A stretch of DNA of 64,000 nt from UBA6136 sp044351045 (GCA_044351045.1 JBILGM010000002.1:62001-126000); one strand, 5' to 3'; positions 45,390-55,517 are shown, counted from the stretch's first letter. The notes: generated from the letters alone by a model not told the origin. Translations and numbers: made by a program.

Positions 45390-45693
45390 TCCTTATATCC
45401 ACCCGAAGAAGGCGCGAATTATCCCCTATCCGAATAAGTTCGACGGAGCGTTTGTCATCATTCATGTCAGATCAGCGGCCAAAACGGGACATGAGAGGCA
45501 CAGACAGTGCCTAATAATGCAGGCACCGAGGGCCCGTATTTCCGAGATGGCCAAGTCTCGTCAGGGCCTCATCATGCGCCAAACGCAACATCCAACAAAG
45601 GTCCAGCCGCTGGCCGGAGTTGCCGTGAGCCACGACCGGCCCTTCCCAAGACAGACACAACCGCCAAGGCGTCGGCACCAGTTCTGAAGGGAT
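45390..45693. other. Intergenic stretch with no supported gene
   Basis: About 300 bases between the UbiH-family start and the stop of the large exported protein. The only structure noticed is a 6-base inverted repeat (AGGCAC 45496-45501, GTGCCT 45507-45512) with no T tract. The promoter of the UbiH-family gene should lie here. Confidence 0.4.
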
Positions 45694-48600
45694 TCACTGT
45701 GGCCGGACATTGAAGACGGCGGGCGATGCGTCAACACTGGAATAGTTTGTATCGCCCGCCTTGCTAACCCACACGACGCATGCACCGGATCCTCCAGTAC
45801 CGGGGGTGGCTTTTGCGGTTATTCGCCAGCCTGGATTATTCAGCCTTGTGGTTATGGAACAAATTGCGTGACCAACACTTTCTACTTTGTAAACGTAAAT
45901 CGCGCCCTGACCGCTCCCTCCGACGACTGAGAAGGTCTGACTGCCTCCAGCAGTAATGGTCCATTGTGTCGGAGCAATCGCCAATGGGCTCTGGTTTTGC
46001 TTGGCGGGTTCCGAACGGGAGAGGCTATAGCAGGTCTGCGTTCCACCAGGAGGGCTTACCTGAGGATTTCCTACGCCAGAACAGCGCCAACGATACCTAC
46101 CGTCGCTCGTCAGAATGGCTCCACTTGAATAGCCTTGATCGCAAAGCGTTGACGTCTCGGGCAACGAATTAACCACCTGATTCGCATAGGTGCCATTGCA
46201 AACCCCTGGGACAACCCCAGGAGCATTTCCACAGCTAAATGGCAGGACGGTCGATGCGGCGAGCTTACCCGGCGGGAGGTAGCTGTAGTTGCAATCTTGG
46301 TTTTTTGACTGGCCAACGATCTGAACGTTATATGAAAAGCCCGGAGCATAGGCACCCACGAGTGTTGGCGACTGACTCCCACCCCACACCGCAACCGTGG
46401 TAAGCCCACCATTCAGCTCGAGCACCCCCGCTTGATTCTTGTTCAGTAAAAAGACAGAACCCAAGCCCTTATTCTGAACTGAAAGGGCGAGCCCGGCTGT
46501 TGGCACACAACTCACATCGACTTCTATATCTTGCCCGGCAATGACACCCGCCGATGCCCCTGGCCCTGAGAAAGTGCAGTTCTTTGAACTGGAAAGAATA
46601 CTGAGAACATAAGGCGTACCCGTTTCAAGGTCATCGAAAGCATACATTGACTGGGGCCAGGCAACGACCACTTTTTCCCCCTTGTCGGATATCACGAGGG
46701 AATCACCCGACTGAAGACCGGAGACATTTCCCCGCAGACTATAGGTTGCTGGATTATCAGCGCATTGAACACTCACGCTGGTCACATCTTGTTGGGAAAT
46801 TACGCCCGTTCCATTTAAGACCGTACAAACCTTGCCGGGAGGTGAGCTCTGACTGGAGACGGCTACTGCAAAGTTTTGCCCCTGAACCAACTCGGGAGCA
46901 AGCGTAAACGGGATGGAAGATGAGCCTGACCCACTCCCCGCTATCGGGGCAATCTGACTGCGGCCATTGAGAGTTAAATTCAACGACTCGCCTTGAGCCA
47001 GACCCATAACATACCCGCCGACCGTATAGGCTAATGGGTTGTCTGAACAAGTTACTTGAACCTGCCTGGCCCCCTGATGGTTTTTGGCTGTTCCAGATCC
47101 ATTCGCAGTGACTGTACAAGCCTGTCCTGATGGTTGAGATTTCACGGCAACGGAGTACCCACTTGTGGGGGCAACCCTGTGAGCAAACTCAAAATCAGGA
47201 TAATCCACCGATGGATTCTGGATTACGAGGGTGTCCAGCGAGTTGTTGATGATGGTTACGGATTTTGTTGAATCAAGACCAGTCACAGTTCCGCCGACGT
47301 GGTAGCCTGCCGACTTGATGCAGTTGATGTTTTGGGTCGATGATGGCCCAAGGGTCACGTCTAAAGTGGTCGTGCCCGATGTTTCAAATACACAGGCATA
47401 CCCATCGGGAACCGACGTGAGTTTAAGCGCGTAGGTGCCTGCTGCAAGACTGTCCAGCAAGTACTGGCTGGTGCCGTTATTCGTGACAGGAGGATTAGTC
47501 CCTTCTTGTGCAGTTAAGGTGACCTGGCTGCCGGTCTTGAGCCCATAAATACTGCCTGAAATCGAAAAAGCACCCGGCGTTGAGGGGACCCATGGGGTCA
47601 AGGCTACAGTGATTTGGGTGCCATCCGGCAATGCGCTCCACTGGCCATTTACCGCATAGGGCTGAAAAAGGTATGGACCGGTTTTTGATGAAGGGCCATT
47701 GTAGTTCAGCGTGGCAGGAATGGGCGATTCATCCATCTGGAAAGTGTAAACCAGACCCAACGAAGTTTTGCCCACGTCACCATTTAAACTATCAGCAGTT
47801 GTTCCATAAAGTGTCTGCGGGATAAAGAACTGGGATCCCGCAGCGGTTTTGCCCGTATGTAGAAATGCGGAATAGGGATTTGATACTCCATCAGGATTAA
47901 GAGAATTAGGACTGAAAGACGCGTTATACCAATAATCATTGTTATCAAAACAGGCTGTCGTTACTGCTTGGGGTGTGGCGGAGGAATACGTCGGTTGGCA
48001 CTTTACCGGAAGATTCCCATTGGAGTCAAACAGTCCTCGATTAATGGCCTCGTTAAACTGATCCTCAAGGGAGCCAAGAACATCTCCACTGCCAGAATTG
48101 GTTGGATACTGATAGGCACTATCTATGGCAGCACCCACACCCGCAAAAATGCTGCGTGTAATCGAGGGACCAAAGGCAAGTGTATTGGGATCCGCCTGGT
48201 AAAATCCCATACCCATGGTCTGGGTTGGCGGTTGTGGGCAAACATAACCCTTTGATAGGTCTTTTGGGTCGACCGGGGCGTTACACGCCTGGGTTGGTAT
48301 ATTTACTGATGAAATGTATGTGTTTGTTCCATCAGTGCTAATCTGGCTGATGGAATAAGTCCCAAATGCGCCAGAAATCCAATTTCCGGCACCCACCTGC
48401 CACCTCCCGCCATTGGGTACGGCAATGGGCAGTTGACTGGTGCCAGGGATGGTAAAAGTCCAAGTTGTTGTTTGATCGGCAGTCGAACAAGAAGGGTTGC
48501 ATGGATTTGTTGCAGTCCATGCACCTCGGATATCGTTCTTATTATAGGTGAGATACGCGATCTGCCTCGGGTCATAAATTTTGAATACTTCAGCGCCAGC

Positions 48601-49632
48601 GGTATTCCCGCCAGAGACACCGATATTAGTACATTGGATATAAGAATCTACGATTGCGCCTGGCGTAACAGAAATATTGTTGGGGGCAGGATAAAGCGGC
48701 GTAGGTGTGTCACTGTAGACACACTTGTAAACATCCGCATGTATAGTCGGGGCATGACTCGCTGCTGAAGCTGCCCCCTGTAGATAATAGGTATTATTGT
48801 TTGTACTAGAAAAAAATCCAGCAACAACCTTATCCATATAATATTGTAATGGAAACTCGGTGCTACTACCCATGTTCTTATAATTAAGTGAGTCAGATGT
48901 TTTCTGGGCCGTATAATCCTGTATCCCCATGATGCTTTGGTATGGGCCATTTATGCCCTGCGCATCCATGTTGAAAACTAACCCCTGAAGCTCTGTCGGA
49001 ACCTGATTAATGGTGTCGCTCATTGCAACCGTAAGCGGATTACCAATTTGGTTGCAGACACCTTGTGTAAAATAAGGGGTATTAGCGCCAACTCCTTTGG
49101 CCGTACAATAAAGCGGTCCCCCATTAGCGCTGAACACAGAAATATTGGCCGGCACACCAAACCAATCAATACTCGAAAGGTCAAGATCAAGACTTGTTCC
49201 TCCGGTCATCTCCAGTGCAACAAAGGGCGGATTGTAACCGTTAGTTCCAGCACCTTGGCCGGGTAATGGGGTTCCAAATGCAGACCCAGCAGGATTTCCG
49301 ACGTCCGCCACCGTGTGACCCGCATCGATCGCCACCACATAAAGTCGGGCACCATTGGGAATATCCGAAATACTTCCTGTCACTGTCGTAAATGGGCTCA
49401 CGCTATTGACAGGCTGGCAACTGTTTGCTTGCCCCGCAGCGATTGTGTATTTATTTTCTGAAGATGCTGTCAACGAAAAGCCCTGAGGGTAGAGGCAATA
49501 GCTATATCCTGCAGGAAGGTTTGTGTGGCTTGGATCAATGGTAAAGACAACGCTCGCCTCGACGGGGCAAAAGCCACTGGTGACCGCACCCAGAACCATC
49601 CCCAGCATCAATCTAATTTTGATAGTTTTCAT
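45694..49632 (-). CDS. Giant exported protein with tandem beta-sandwich repeats (adhesin- or glucanase-like)
   Basis: 1312 residues from ATG 49632, chosen because GGAG lies 8 bases upstream and the signal peptide MKTIKIRLMLGMVLGAVTSG starts there. The first ~630 residues form a large Gly/Asn/Thr-rich region (LALEMTGG-type strands, SLDLDLSSIDWFGVP) that loosely recalls GH64-like beta-1,3-glucanase folds; no catalytic pair can be assigned. From about residue 690 to 1140 come four or five degenerate repeats of ~85-95 residues, each opening with a pattern like YxVGGxVxGLxxG and carrying a Cys pair (CTVxxNGxG ... VxVxC). The C-terminus is another Ig-like beta domain. The repeats suggest a surface or extracellular role. 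It is paired with the beta-helix gene upstream on the same strand, 199 bases apart. Confidence 0.75.
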   Translation of the reverse strand: MKTIKIRLMLGMVLGAVTSGFCPVEASVVFTIDPSHTNLPAGYSYCLYPQGFSLTASSENKYTIAAGQANSCQPVNSVSPFTTVTGSISDIPNGARLYVVAIDAGHTVADVGNPAGSAFGTPLPGQGAGTNGYNPPFVALEMTGGTSLDLDLSSIDWFGVPANISVFSANGGPLYCTAKGVGANTPYFTQGVCNQIGNPLTVAMSDTINQVPTELQGLVFNMDAQGINGPYQSIMGIQDYTAQKTSDSLNYKNMGSSTEFPLQYYMDKVVAGFFSSTNNNTYYLQGAASAASHAPTIHADVYKCVYSDTPTPLYPAPNNISVTPGAIVDSYIQCTNIGVSGGNTAGAEVFKIYDPRQIAYLTYNKNDIRGAWTATNPCNPSCSTADQTTTWTFTIPGTSQLPIAVPNGGRWQVGAGNWISGAFGTYSISQISTDGTNTYISSVNIPTQACNAPVDPKDLSKGYVCPQPPTQTMGMGFYQADPNTLAFGPSITRSIFAGVGAAIDSAYQYPTNSGSGDVLGSLEDQFNEAINRGLFDSNGNLPVKCQPTYSSATPQAVTTACFDNNDYWYNASFSPNSLNPDGVSNPYSAFLHTGKTAAGSQFFIPQTLYGTTADSLNGDVGKTSLGLVYTFQMDESPIPATLNYNGPSSKTGPYLFQPYAVNGQWSALPDGTQITVALTPWVPSTPGAFSISGSIYGLKTGSQVTLTAQEGTNPPVTNNGTSQYLLDSLAAGTYALKLTSVPDGYACVFETSGTTTLDVTLGPSSTQNINCIKSAGYHVGGTVTGLDSTKSVTIINNSLDTLVIQNPSVDYPDFEFAHRVAPTSGYSVAVKSQPSGQACTVTANGSGTAKNHQGARQVQVTCSDNPLAYTVGGYVMGLAQGESLNLTLNGRSQIAPIAGSGSGSSSIPFTLAPELVQGQNFAVAVSSQSSPPGKVCTVLNGTGVISQQDVTSVSVQCADNPATYSLRGNVSGLQSGDSLVISDKGEKVVVAWPQSMYAFDDLETGTPYVLSILSSSKNCTFSGPGASAGVIAGQDIEVDVSCVPTAGLALSVQNKGLGSVFLLNKNQAGVLELNGGLTTVAVWGGSQSPTLVGAYAPGFSYNVQIVGQSKNQDCNYSYLPPGKLAASTVLPFSCGNAPGVVPGVCNGTYANQVVNSLPETSTLCDQGYSSGAILTSDGRYRWRCSGVGNPQVSPPGGTQTCYSLSRSEPAKQNQSPLAIAPTQWTITAGGSQTFSVVGGSGQGAIYVYKVESVGHAICSITTRLNNPGWRITAKATPGTGGSGACVVWVSKAGDTNYSSVDASPAVFNVRPQ

Positions 49633-49681
49633 GTTAAGCTCCAACCTAAAAGTACCAAAACAATAAAGCTGACCTTGAATA

Positions 49682-51829
49682 TTAATATCCTCCCCATGAC
49701 CCAGCGTTCCGAAAAAGACCTTGAGGCACCTCTCCGGTTGATTTGATTGTTCGATTACCCCTCAGACTCTGATTGATGGGATGAACCCCCTCTGAATCCG
49801 TGTAGGCGGGACAGAAATCGTAAAAAAAGAACGGGGTCAGGTACCAGGCGTAGTTACCCTGATAGCGGATGTCACCATAGGTTCGGCAACCGCCAAAATC
49901 TCCGCCATAGGGAGTGCCGTTGGCCAGACTGGGGATCCCGCTATAGGAAAGTGGATCTACAGGCTTGGGAGCTGGGCCAAAATACATTTCGCCACGCGAG
50001 TTATCCAGCGACACATTTTTCCTTAGTGTAATGAAGCGACTGGCGGCATCGGTATACCAGGTATTGCCACCACCGTCGGGTCGTTTGTGGCTGGCAACAT
50101 TCCCCTCGATCAGCAATCCATGTGCATAGGAAGTGCCCTGGAAGCCATTGGTATAGATGGCTCCTCCATCCCAGGAGACGTTGAGGAAGTTATCGATTCG
50201 GTTGCGAACAATCCGGTTGTCATGGTTGGTGGACGGCGTGTCCCAGATGCCCCATTGGCCAGGGACCGCTCCCGGGGCCCCGGGGAAACTCGGATCATCC
50301 AACAGTCCCCAACCCCAGCCGATGGCAATGCCAGACCAAGGCACATCTCTGATGCTGTTGTGACTAATTCGGGTGTGGTTAGTAAAACCGACGAATATCC
50401 CGGCGGCATCGGTGTATTCGCGCCCTGCCTGCCGAATCAGATTGTTAGTGATCCGGTTGTACCGGGTTTCCTGCTGCGGGTATTGAGGATGGTGATCCAC
50501 CGTCTCCACTCCGCCCAGTTGTATGGCGGCTGAGGAGATATCAATGAAGCGGTTGCCGGTGATATGGTTTTTCTGACTCCCTGTGCCGAAATCGAGCCCA
50601 ACCGCGCCAAGGTGCTCGAATGTGTTGCCTTGAAAAACAATGTTCCTAGCATACCGAAAGGCCACGTTACCAGGGGTGCGGGTATCATTGTGGTCGTGTC
50701 CGATGACATTGGTCGGATGACCGTAACCAGTCAGATGGAAGCCGCTCTGATCGGCCACATAGCCATTATCCGAACTGGGGCCAAGCCAGGTGGCATAGGT
50801 GAAAGTCAGTCCTTCAAATCGGATATGCTCGATTGGGGCTTCCAGGCTGCCCTGCCCGCTGATTAGCCATTCCTGTACGGGGAGTACCACATCGGCAGTC
50901 GCCAGATCTTCACGAGGAATGTAGTAGAGGTCGCCTCTCTGCTCATCCAGATACCATTCTCCGGGTTCGTCCAGAAACTGGTAGGCGTTCTCGAATCTAG
51001 AGACTTGCCAGAAACTCCAGACACCGGGTTGGCCGTCCTGTCCGACAAAGACATTCGCATTGGTCCAGGCCGGTTCACGCATCTTGATCAACCCGGTGGG
51101 CTGGTCGGGTTGGAAATCGGTCGTGTATTCAGGATAGGGCGTGATAGTGTCGACCGGTACCCGCATCATTTTCCATTGTGTCTGAATCACCGCCTCAATC
51201 TTCCGTGGATCGGTGGGAGCCTGATTCCAGGTAGCGGGATCATACCAACCGAGCGGATTCAGCCAGGGTGTGGGAATGAATTGAATGCCGATCGGGTCGC
51301 TCATGCCAACGCCCAGCCAGAAAAAACCAGGGCGAAAGCCTGCGGGATAGGGCGTGGTCTGCGCTCGGATTGCTCGCTGTCCGTTGACGTAAAGCTGACG
51401 CGAACTAACGGGGCCGACATGGGCCCGATAGATGCCCAGATGCTGGTCGTGAAGTACCCACCCTTTCACCTGAATGCCACCCGAGAGGATGGGTTGTTCC
51501 CCTGGCGCCGCCCTATAGACAACGTCATGACCATTTCTACCGGAATCCTCAGAACTTAGTGTCAAGGTAGGCTGCGGAGAGTAAACCCCGCCTTTCAGCA
51601 TCACGATCACGTCCTGGCGCTGTTTTGAGTTAACCTCCCTGATGGCGTCACGAGCTCTAAGCAGTGTTCTGAAAGGGTGTTTGGCGGTGCCTGCAGCGGC
51701 ATCGTTACCTTCTGGAGAAATCCAGAAGTGGTTCGTGACTGCCGCTGCGGAAACTGAAGACAGACTGATGAATGAGCCCAGCAGGAGAGCGGCAAGGTTC
51801 GTGTTCTTGAAGTTGTAGTCTCGAACCAT
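49682..51829 (-). CDS. Exported right-handed beta-helix (PbH1/DUF1565-type) protein
   Basis: 715 residues from ATG 51829 (MVRDYNFKNTNLAALLLGSFISLSSVSAAA), a signal peptide; a longer start at 51898 would hide it. The mature N-terminus HFWISPEGNDAAAGTAKHPF matches the DUF1565/PL-associated opening. Repeated strand turns follow (RNIVFQGNTFEHLG, QKNHITGNRFIDISS, TRISHNSIRDVPWSG, DNRIVRNRIDNFLN), the coil pattern of right-handed parallel beta-helix polysaccharide lyases or hydrolases. The substrate is unknown. The last ~60 residues carry Cys (GGCRTYGD, FYDFCP). Confidence 0.82.
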   Translation of the reverse strand: MVRDYNFKNTNLAALLLGSFISLSSVSAAAVTNHFWISPEGNDAAAGTAKHPFRTLLRARDAIREVNSKQRQDVIVMLKGGVYSPQPTLTLSSEDSGRNGHDVVYRAAPGEQPILSGGIQVKGWVLHDQHLGIYRAHVGPVSSRQLYVNGQRAIRAQTTPYPAGFRPGFFWLGVGMSDPIGIQFIPTPWLNPLGWYDPATWNQAPTDPRKIEAVIQTQWKMMRVPVDTITPYPEYTTDFQPDQPTGLIKMREPAWTNANVFVGQDGQPGVWSFWQVSRFENAYQFLDEPGEWYLDEQRGDLYYIPREDLATADVVLPVQEWLISGQGSLEAPIEHIRFEGLTFTYATWLGPSSDNGYVADQSGFHLTGYGHPTNVIGHDHNDTRTPGNVAFRYARNIVFQGNTFEHLGAVGLDFGTGSQKNHITGNRFIDISSAAIQLGGVETVDHHPQYPQQETRYNRITNNLIRQAGREYTDAAGIFVGFTNHTRISHNSIRDVPWSGIAIGWGWGLLDDPSFPGAPGAVPGQWGIWDTPSTNHDNRIVRNRIDNFLNVSWDGGAIYTNGFQGTSYAHGLLIEGNVASHKRPDGGGNTWYTDAASRFITLRKNVSLDNSRGEMYFGPAPKPVDPLSYSGIPSLANGTPYGGDFGGCRTYGDIRYQGNYAWYLTPFFFYDFCPAYTDSEGVHPINQSLRGNRTIKSTGEVPQGLFRNAGSWGGY

Positions 51830-51992
51830 CACCGCGTCCCTTTTTGTTGGTGGGCTTGAGCCTAGCACCAATATCAATCCAGTAGCAATAAAATTCATTA
51901 GGATGTGTGTGGAAATTATTTTGCGTCTTCACAATGACTGACCATGCGATCATGACGACTGGTCTATTGTCTTAAAACGGTGAGCGCATCAT

Positions 51993-52014
51993 TTACTCCG
52001 GGATTACTCCGGGA
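51993..52014. repeat. Tandem 11-base repeat upstream of the ABC transporter
   Basis: TTACTCCGGGA occurs twice in perfect tandem (51993-52003 and 52004-52014), about 65-85 bases before the ATPase start, between divergent genes. One helical turn per copy suggests a possible operator, otherwise simply a small tandem duplication. Confidence 0.35.
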
Positions 52015-52078
52015 TAATTGCGGAAAACTTTTTTGAGCTTGAATTTCATTGATACCCACTGCACCCCATACCAATTCC

Positions 52079-53179
52079 ATGATCCGTGTTGAACACCTAT
52101 CCAAGCAATTTGGCGAACTTGAAGTACTCAGGGACATCAATGCAGAGATCGCTGTAGGCGAGGTGATCTCCATCATCGGACCCTCGGGTACCGGTAAAAG
52201 CACCTTTTTGCGTTGCCTGAATCTGCTGGATCGACCCACTGGCGGTTGTATCTTTATCGATGGCCAGGACATTCTGTCACCCTCGGCTGACGTACCGGCA
52301 CTGCGCCGCCGGATGGGTATGGTCTTCCAGTCCTTCAACTTATTCGCTCATTTGACGGTGCTGGAAAATCTCACTATTGGCCCCGAGAGGCTGATGGGGA
52401 AATCGGCGACAGATGCACAAAAATGCGCAGTGGATCTGCTCAAGCTGGTGGGACTGGCGGAAAAAGGGGATGCGTTTCCGCATGAATTGTCTGGCGGCCA
52501 GAAGCAGCGCGTAGCGATTGCCCGTTGTCTGTCCATGGAACCCGAGATCATGCTGTTCGATGAGCCGACCTCGGCACTGGACCCGACCATGGTCAGCGAG
52601 GTGCTGGCCGTCATTCGCCGCCTGGCCCGCGAGGGCATGACCATGGCGATTGTCACGCATGAAATGGAGTTCGCGCGCGACGTATCGACACGGGTCTTCT
52701 ACATGGATCAAGGGCTCATCTATGAGGAAGGGCCACCCGCAATGATTTTCGAGGCGCCGCAACGCGAGTTGACCCGGGAATTCATCAACAAGGTGCGCAG
52801 CCTAGACTGCACCATCACCAGTCGTGACTACGATCTGTATGCCCTGTTTGGGCAGATCGAGCGATTCTGCGAGAAGCATGCACTCTCCATCGAGACCGCG
52901 CAGACGATCGAACTGCTGGCCGAGGAATTACTCGCGCTTCTGGTGGCCGGGCCCGATAACCCGGATATCCACCTGGTTGTCGCTTACTCGGAAAAATCGA
53001 AAACACTGGAGGTCAAAACCGACAGCGCCGGCCCGCTAGCTAATCCACTGGAAAACCCAGATGCGCCCGATAACCTGGGCCGCATCCTGATCGAGACTTA
53101 TGCCCGGGATATTGGCTACTCGCGGTATCACAACCGCAACCAATTGACGATGACCCTCAAATCAGCGGGTAACCCATAG
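52079..53179 (+). CDS. Polar amino-acid ABC transporter ATPase with C-terminal histidine-kinase-like ATPase extension
   Basis: 366 residues from ATG 52079; an upstream TTG (52049) would add ten residues of no homology. Residues 1-240 are a GlnQ/HisP-type ATPase: Walker A GPSGTGKST near residue 34, signature LSGGQKQR near residue 139, Walker B IMLFDEP, switch His in VTHEM. Residues about 245-366 add a domain with ELLAEELLALLVA and a late GRILIETYARDIGYSRYHNRNQLTMTL, which resembles GHKL/anti-sigma-type ATPases but without a clear N-box Asn. The extension might sense the cell's state or bind a partner; that is a guess. The permease gene starts 1 base after the stop. Confidence 0.88.
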   Translation: MIRVEHLSKQFGELEVLRDINAEIAVGEVISIIGPSGTGKSTFLRCLNLLDRPTGGCIFIDGQDILSPSADVPALRRRMGMVFQSFNLFAHLTVLENLTIGPERLMGKSATDAQKCAVDLLKLVGLAEKGDAFPHELSGGQKQRVAIARCLSMEPEIMLFDEPTSALDPTMVSEVLAVIRRLAREGMTMAIVTHEMEFARDVSTRVFYMDQGLIYEEGPPAMIFEAPQRELTREFINKVRSLDCTITSRDYDLYALFGQIERFCEKHALSIETAQTIELLAEELLALLVAGPDNPDIHLVVAYSEKSKTLEVKTDSAGPLANPLENPDAPDNLGRILIETYARDIGYSRYHNRNQLTMTLKSAGNP

Positions 53180-53180
53180 C

Positions 53181-55517
53181 ATGATTAAAGGTATGTTTGG
53201 TTCTTTCAGGGCTGGGGATTGGGGCTGTTTGATGCCGCTGATGCTTTTGGGTTGTTTAACAATGACCGGTCCATTAGCGATGGCAGCGGGGTCCGATCAG
53301 GGTTGGCGATCCATGGCTGATCTCGACCAAAAACGCATCGGTTATGTAACCGGCATGGTGTTCGATGGCTGGCTACATAAAAACTACCCACAGGCGGCGC
53401 TGCCCAGTTTCAACAATCCTTCCGATCTCATCCAGGCCCTGAAGTCTGGCAAGGTCGATGCCGCCGTGTTGGCAAGGATCAGTGCCAAGGCCATCGTTCA
53501 GGCCAATCCCGAACTCGCCATTCTGGACGATCGCTTCATGTCCTTTCCGCTGGGAATCGGTTTTCGTCAGGATCGTGACGACCTGCGCGAACGATTCAAC
53601 GCCTATCTGGCCCGGCTTCACGCGGATGGCCGCTATCAGGTCATGCACAAGCGCTGGTTTGTCGATGATCCTGAGCAGGCCATGATGCCTGATCAGCGAC
53701 CAAAGTCGCCCCATGAAAGCGTGGCTCTGGCCGTTGCCGTGGCAGACCTGCCTTACATTGCCTACAAGGATGAACGCTATATCGGTTTCGATATCGAGAT
53801 TCTGCAAAGCTGGGCTGCTGAGGAAAACATCGACCTAAAAATACAGGCACTGGATTTTGGCGCCTTGTTACCCTCCATTGCCTCCGGCAAGGCCGACATC
53901 ATTGCCGATGGGTTGGCCATTACCGAGGAACGGCGCAAGGCCGTCGATTTCTCGGAACCCTATGGTGAAGAGCATGGCGCCGCCATCGTGGTCGCGGCGA
54001 ATATGGCGTCACATGCCGGAAACACTGACGCCACCCAAGTCCGGGGGCTGGCGATGAAAACCATGGCAGACCTCGCCAAAGTGCGCATCGGTGTCCCCAC
54101 CGGCACCACCATGGACCTTTATGCGACACGTCACTATTTGGATGCCGATATCGTGCGTTACAACACCCGGGCCGACCTGGTACTGAGCCTCCGACATGAC
54201 AAGACCGACGTGATACTCATCGACGAAGTGGCCGCCAAAACGATGATTCTTCCGGACAACCCGGAACTCGCCATTCTCAACAGCGATTTCGACCGAACCG
54301 ATACCGCCGCCGCGTTTCACCAATCCAGCACCGATCTGCGCCGGCGCTTTGATGCGTTCCTCGACATCAGTCGAAAAGATAGCTCTCTGAAACAGATCGC
54401 TGAACGCTGGATGGTGGCCAGGCCGGGACAGGTTGAAATGCCGGTTATACCCCAGAGCACCAAAGGAACCCCCCTGCGAGTCGGGGTTGCCCAGAATCTG
54501 GGGTTGCCATTCATCACCGTCTCTGACGGCCGGTATATCGGCATGGAAGCCGAAATTGCCCTGCGCTTTGCGGCCCATGAAGGGGTTCCGCTCAAATTCG
54601 TGCCCATGGAATTTGACGGGCTGATCGCCTCTCTCACGGTCGGCAAGATCGACTTGATTGTGTCCGATCTTTCGGTCACCGAGGAGCGCAAAAAAAGCGT
54701 CATTTTTTCTGAGCCTTACGGCGCCGAACAGATGGCGGCAGTCGTCCGGTCCACCGATTTGCATTCCTCACTGAGAACGCCAACGACCTCCGGCACCGTC
54801 TCCAAGCCCCGCGAGCAAACACGCAGCCGGGTGGATGCCTTCATGGACAGCCTACACTCGACCTTCTTCAAAGAAGCCCGTTGGAAGCTCATTCTTCATG
54901 GTCTCTGGACCACCGTGCTGGTGTCAGTCTTCGCGACGCTGCTGGGGACCTTGCTGGGGGCGGGCGTATGCTTTCTGCGCATGTCAGATCACTGGCTGCC
55001 GAGACAGATCGGGCGTTTCTATATCGCCGTGGTACGGGGTCTGCCCGTGTTGCTCCTGTTGATGCTGATCTTCTACGTGGGCTTTGCCCGAATTGATGTC
55101 AACCCATTGCTGGTGGCCATCATTGCCTTTGGCATGAATTTCGCGGCCTATGTGGCGGAAATGTTTCGGAGCGGAGTGGAAGGTGTGGATCGAGGTCAAC
55201 ACGAAGCGGGCATTGCGATGGGGTTCACTCCGGTACAGACGTTCTTCCATATCATTTTGCCGCAAGCCGTTCGTCGCATTTTGCCGGTCTACCGGGGCGA
55301 GTTCATTTCGCTGGTGAAGATGACCTCCATCGTCGGCTATATCGGGGTACAGGACCTGACCAAGGCTAGCGACATCATTCGCAGCCGCACCTTTGAAGCT
55401 TTCTTCCCGCTCGTAATGGTGGCTCTGATCTACTTCCTGGTGATCTGGGTGTTGGGTTGGGCGCTGGATCTCATTGATCGCCGCACCGATCCAGCCTGGC
55501 GTCGGCGGCGCGCTTAG
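53181..55517 (+). CDS. ABC transporter permease fused to stacked solute-binding lobes
   Basis: 778 residues. A signal/anchor segment (MPLMLLGCLTMTGPLAMAAG) leads. Residues 38-165 look like only the second lobe of a family 3 solute-binding protein, 179-415 a complete one, and 430-522 only the first lobe (ending SEPYGAEQMAAVV). The C-terminal 565-770 is a five-segment permease of the HisMQ/GlnP type with the EAA loop EAGIAMGFTPVQTFFHIILPQA (core GxxPxxxxxxIILPQA) near residue 675. It pairs with the preceding ATPase to import a polar amino acid. Half-lobe at each end around one full binder is unusual. Confidence 0.88.
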   Translation: MIKGMFGSFRAGDWGCLMPLMLLGCLTMTGPLAMAAGSDQGWRSMADLDQKRIGYVTGMVFDGWLHKNYPQAALPSFNNPSDLIQALKSGKVDAAVLARISAKAIVQANPELAILDDRFMSFPLGIGFRQDRDDLRERFNAYLARLHADGRYQVMHKRWFVDDPEQAMMPDQRPKSPHESVALAVAVADLPYIAYKDERYIGFDIEILQSWAAEENIDLKIQALDFGALLPSIASGKADIIADGLAITEERRKAVDFSEPYGEEHGAAIVVAANMASHAGNTDATQVRGLAMKTMADLAKVRIGVPTGTTMDLYATRHYLDADIVRYNTRADLVLSLRHDKTDVILIDEVAAKTMILPDNPELAILNSDFDRTDTAAAFHQSSTDLRRRFDAFLDISRKDSSLKQIAERWMVARPGQVEMPVIPQSTKGTPLRVGVAQNLGLPFITVSDGRYIGMEAEIALRFAAHEGVPLKFVPMEFDGLIASLTVGKIDLIVSDLSVTEERKKSVIFSEPYGAEQMAAVVRSTDLHSSLRTPTTSGTVSKPREQTRSRVDAFMDSLHSTFFKEARWKLILHGLWTTVLVSVFATLLGTLLGAGVCFLRMSDHWLPRQIGRFYIAVVRGLPVLLLLMLIFYVGFARIDVNPLLVAIIAFGMNFAAYVAEMFRSGVEGVDRGQHEAGIAMGFTPVQTFFHIILPQAVRRILPVYRGEFISLVKMTSIVGYIGVQDLTKASDIIRSRTFEAFFPLVMVALIYFLVIWVLGWALDLIDRRTDPAWRRRRA

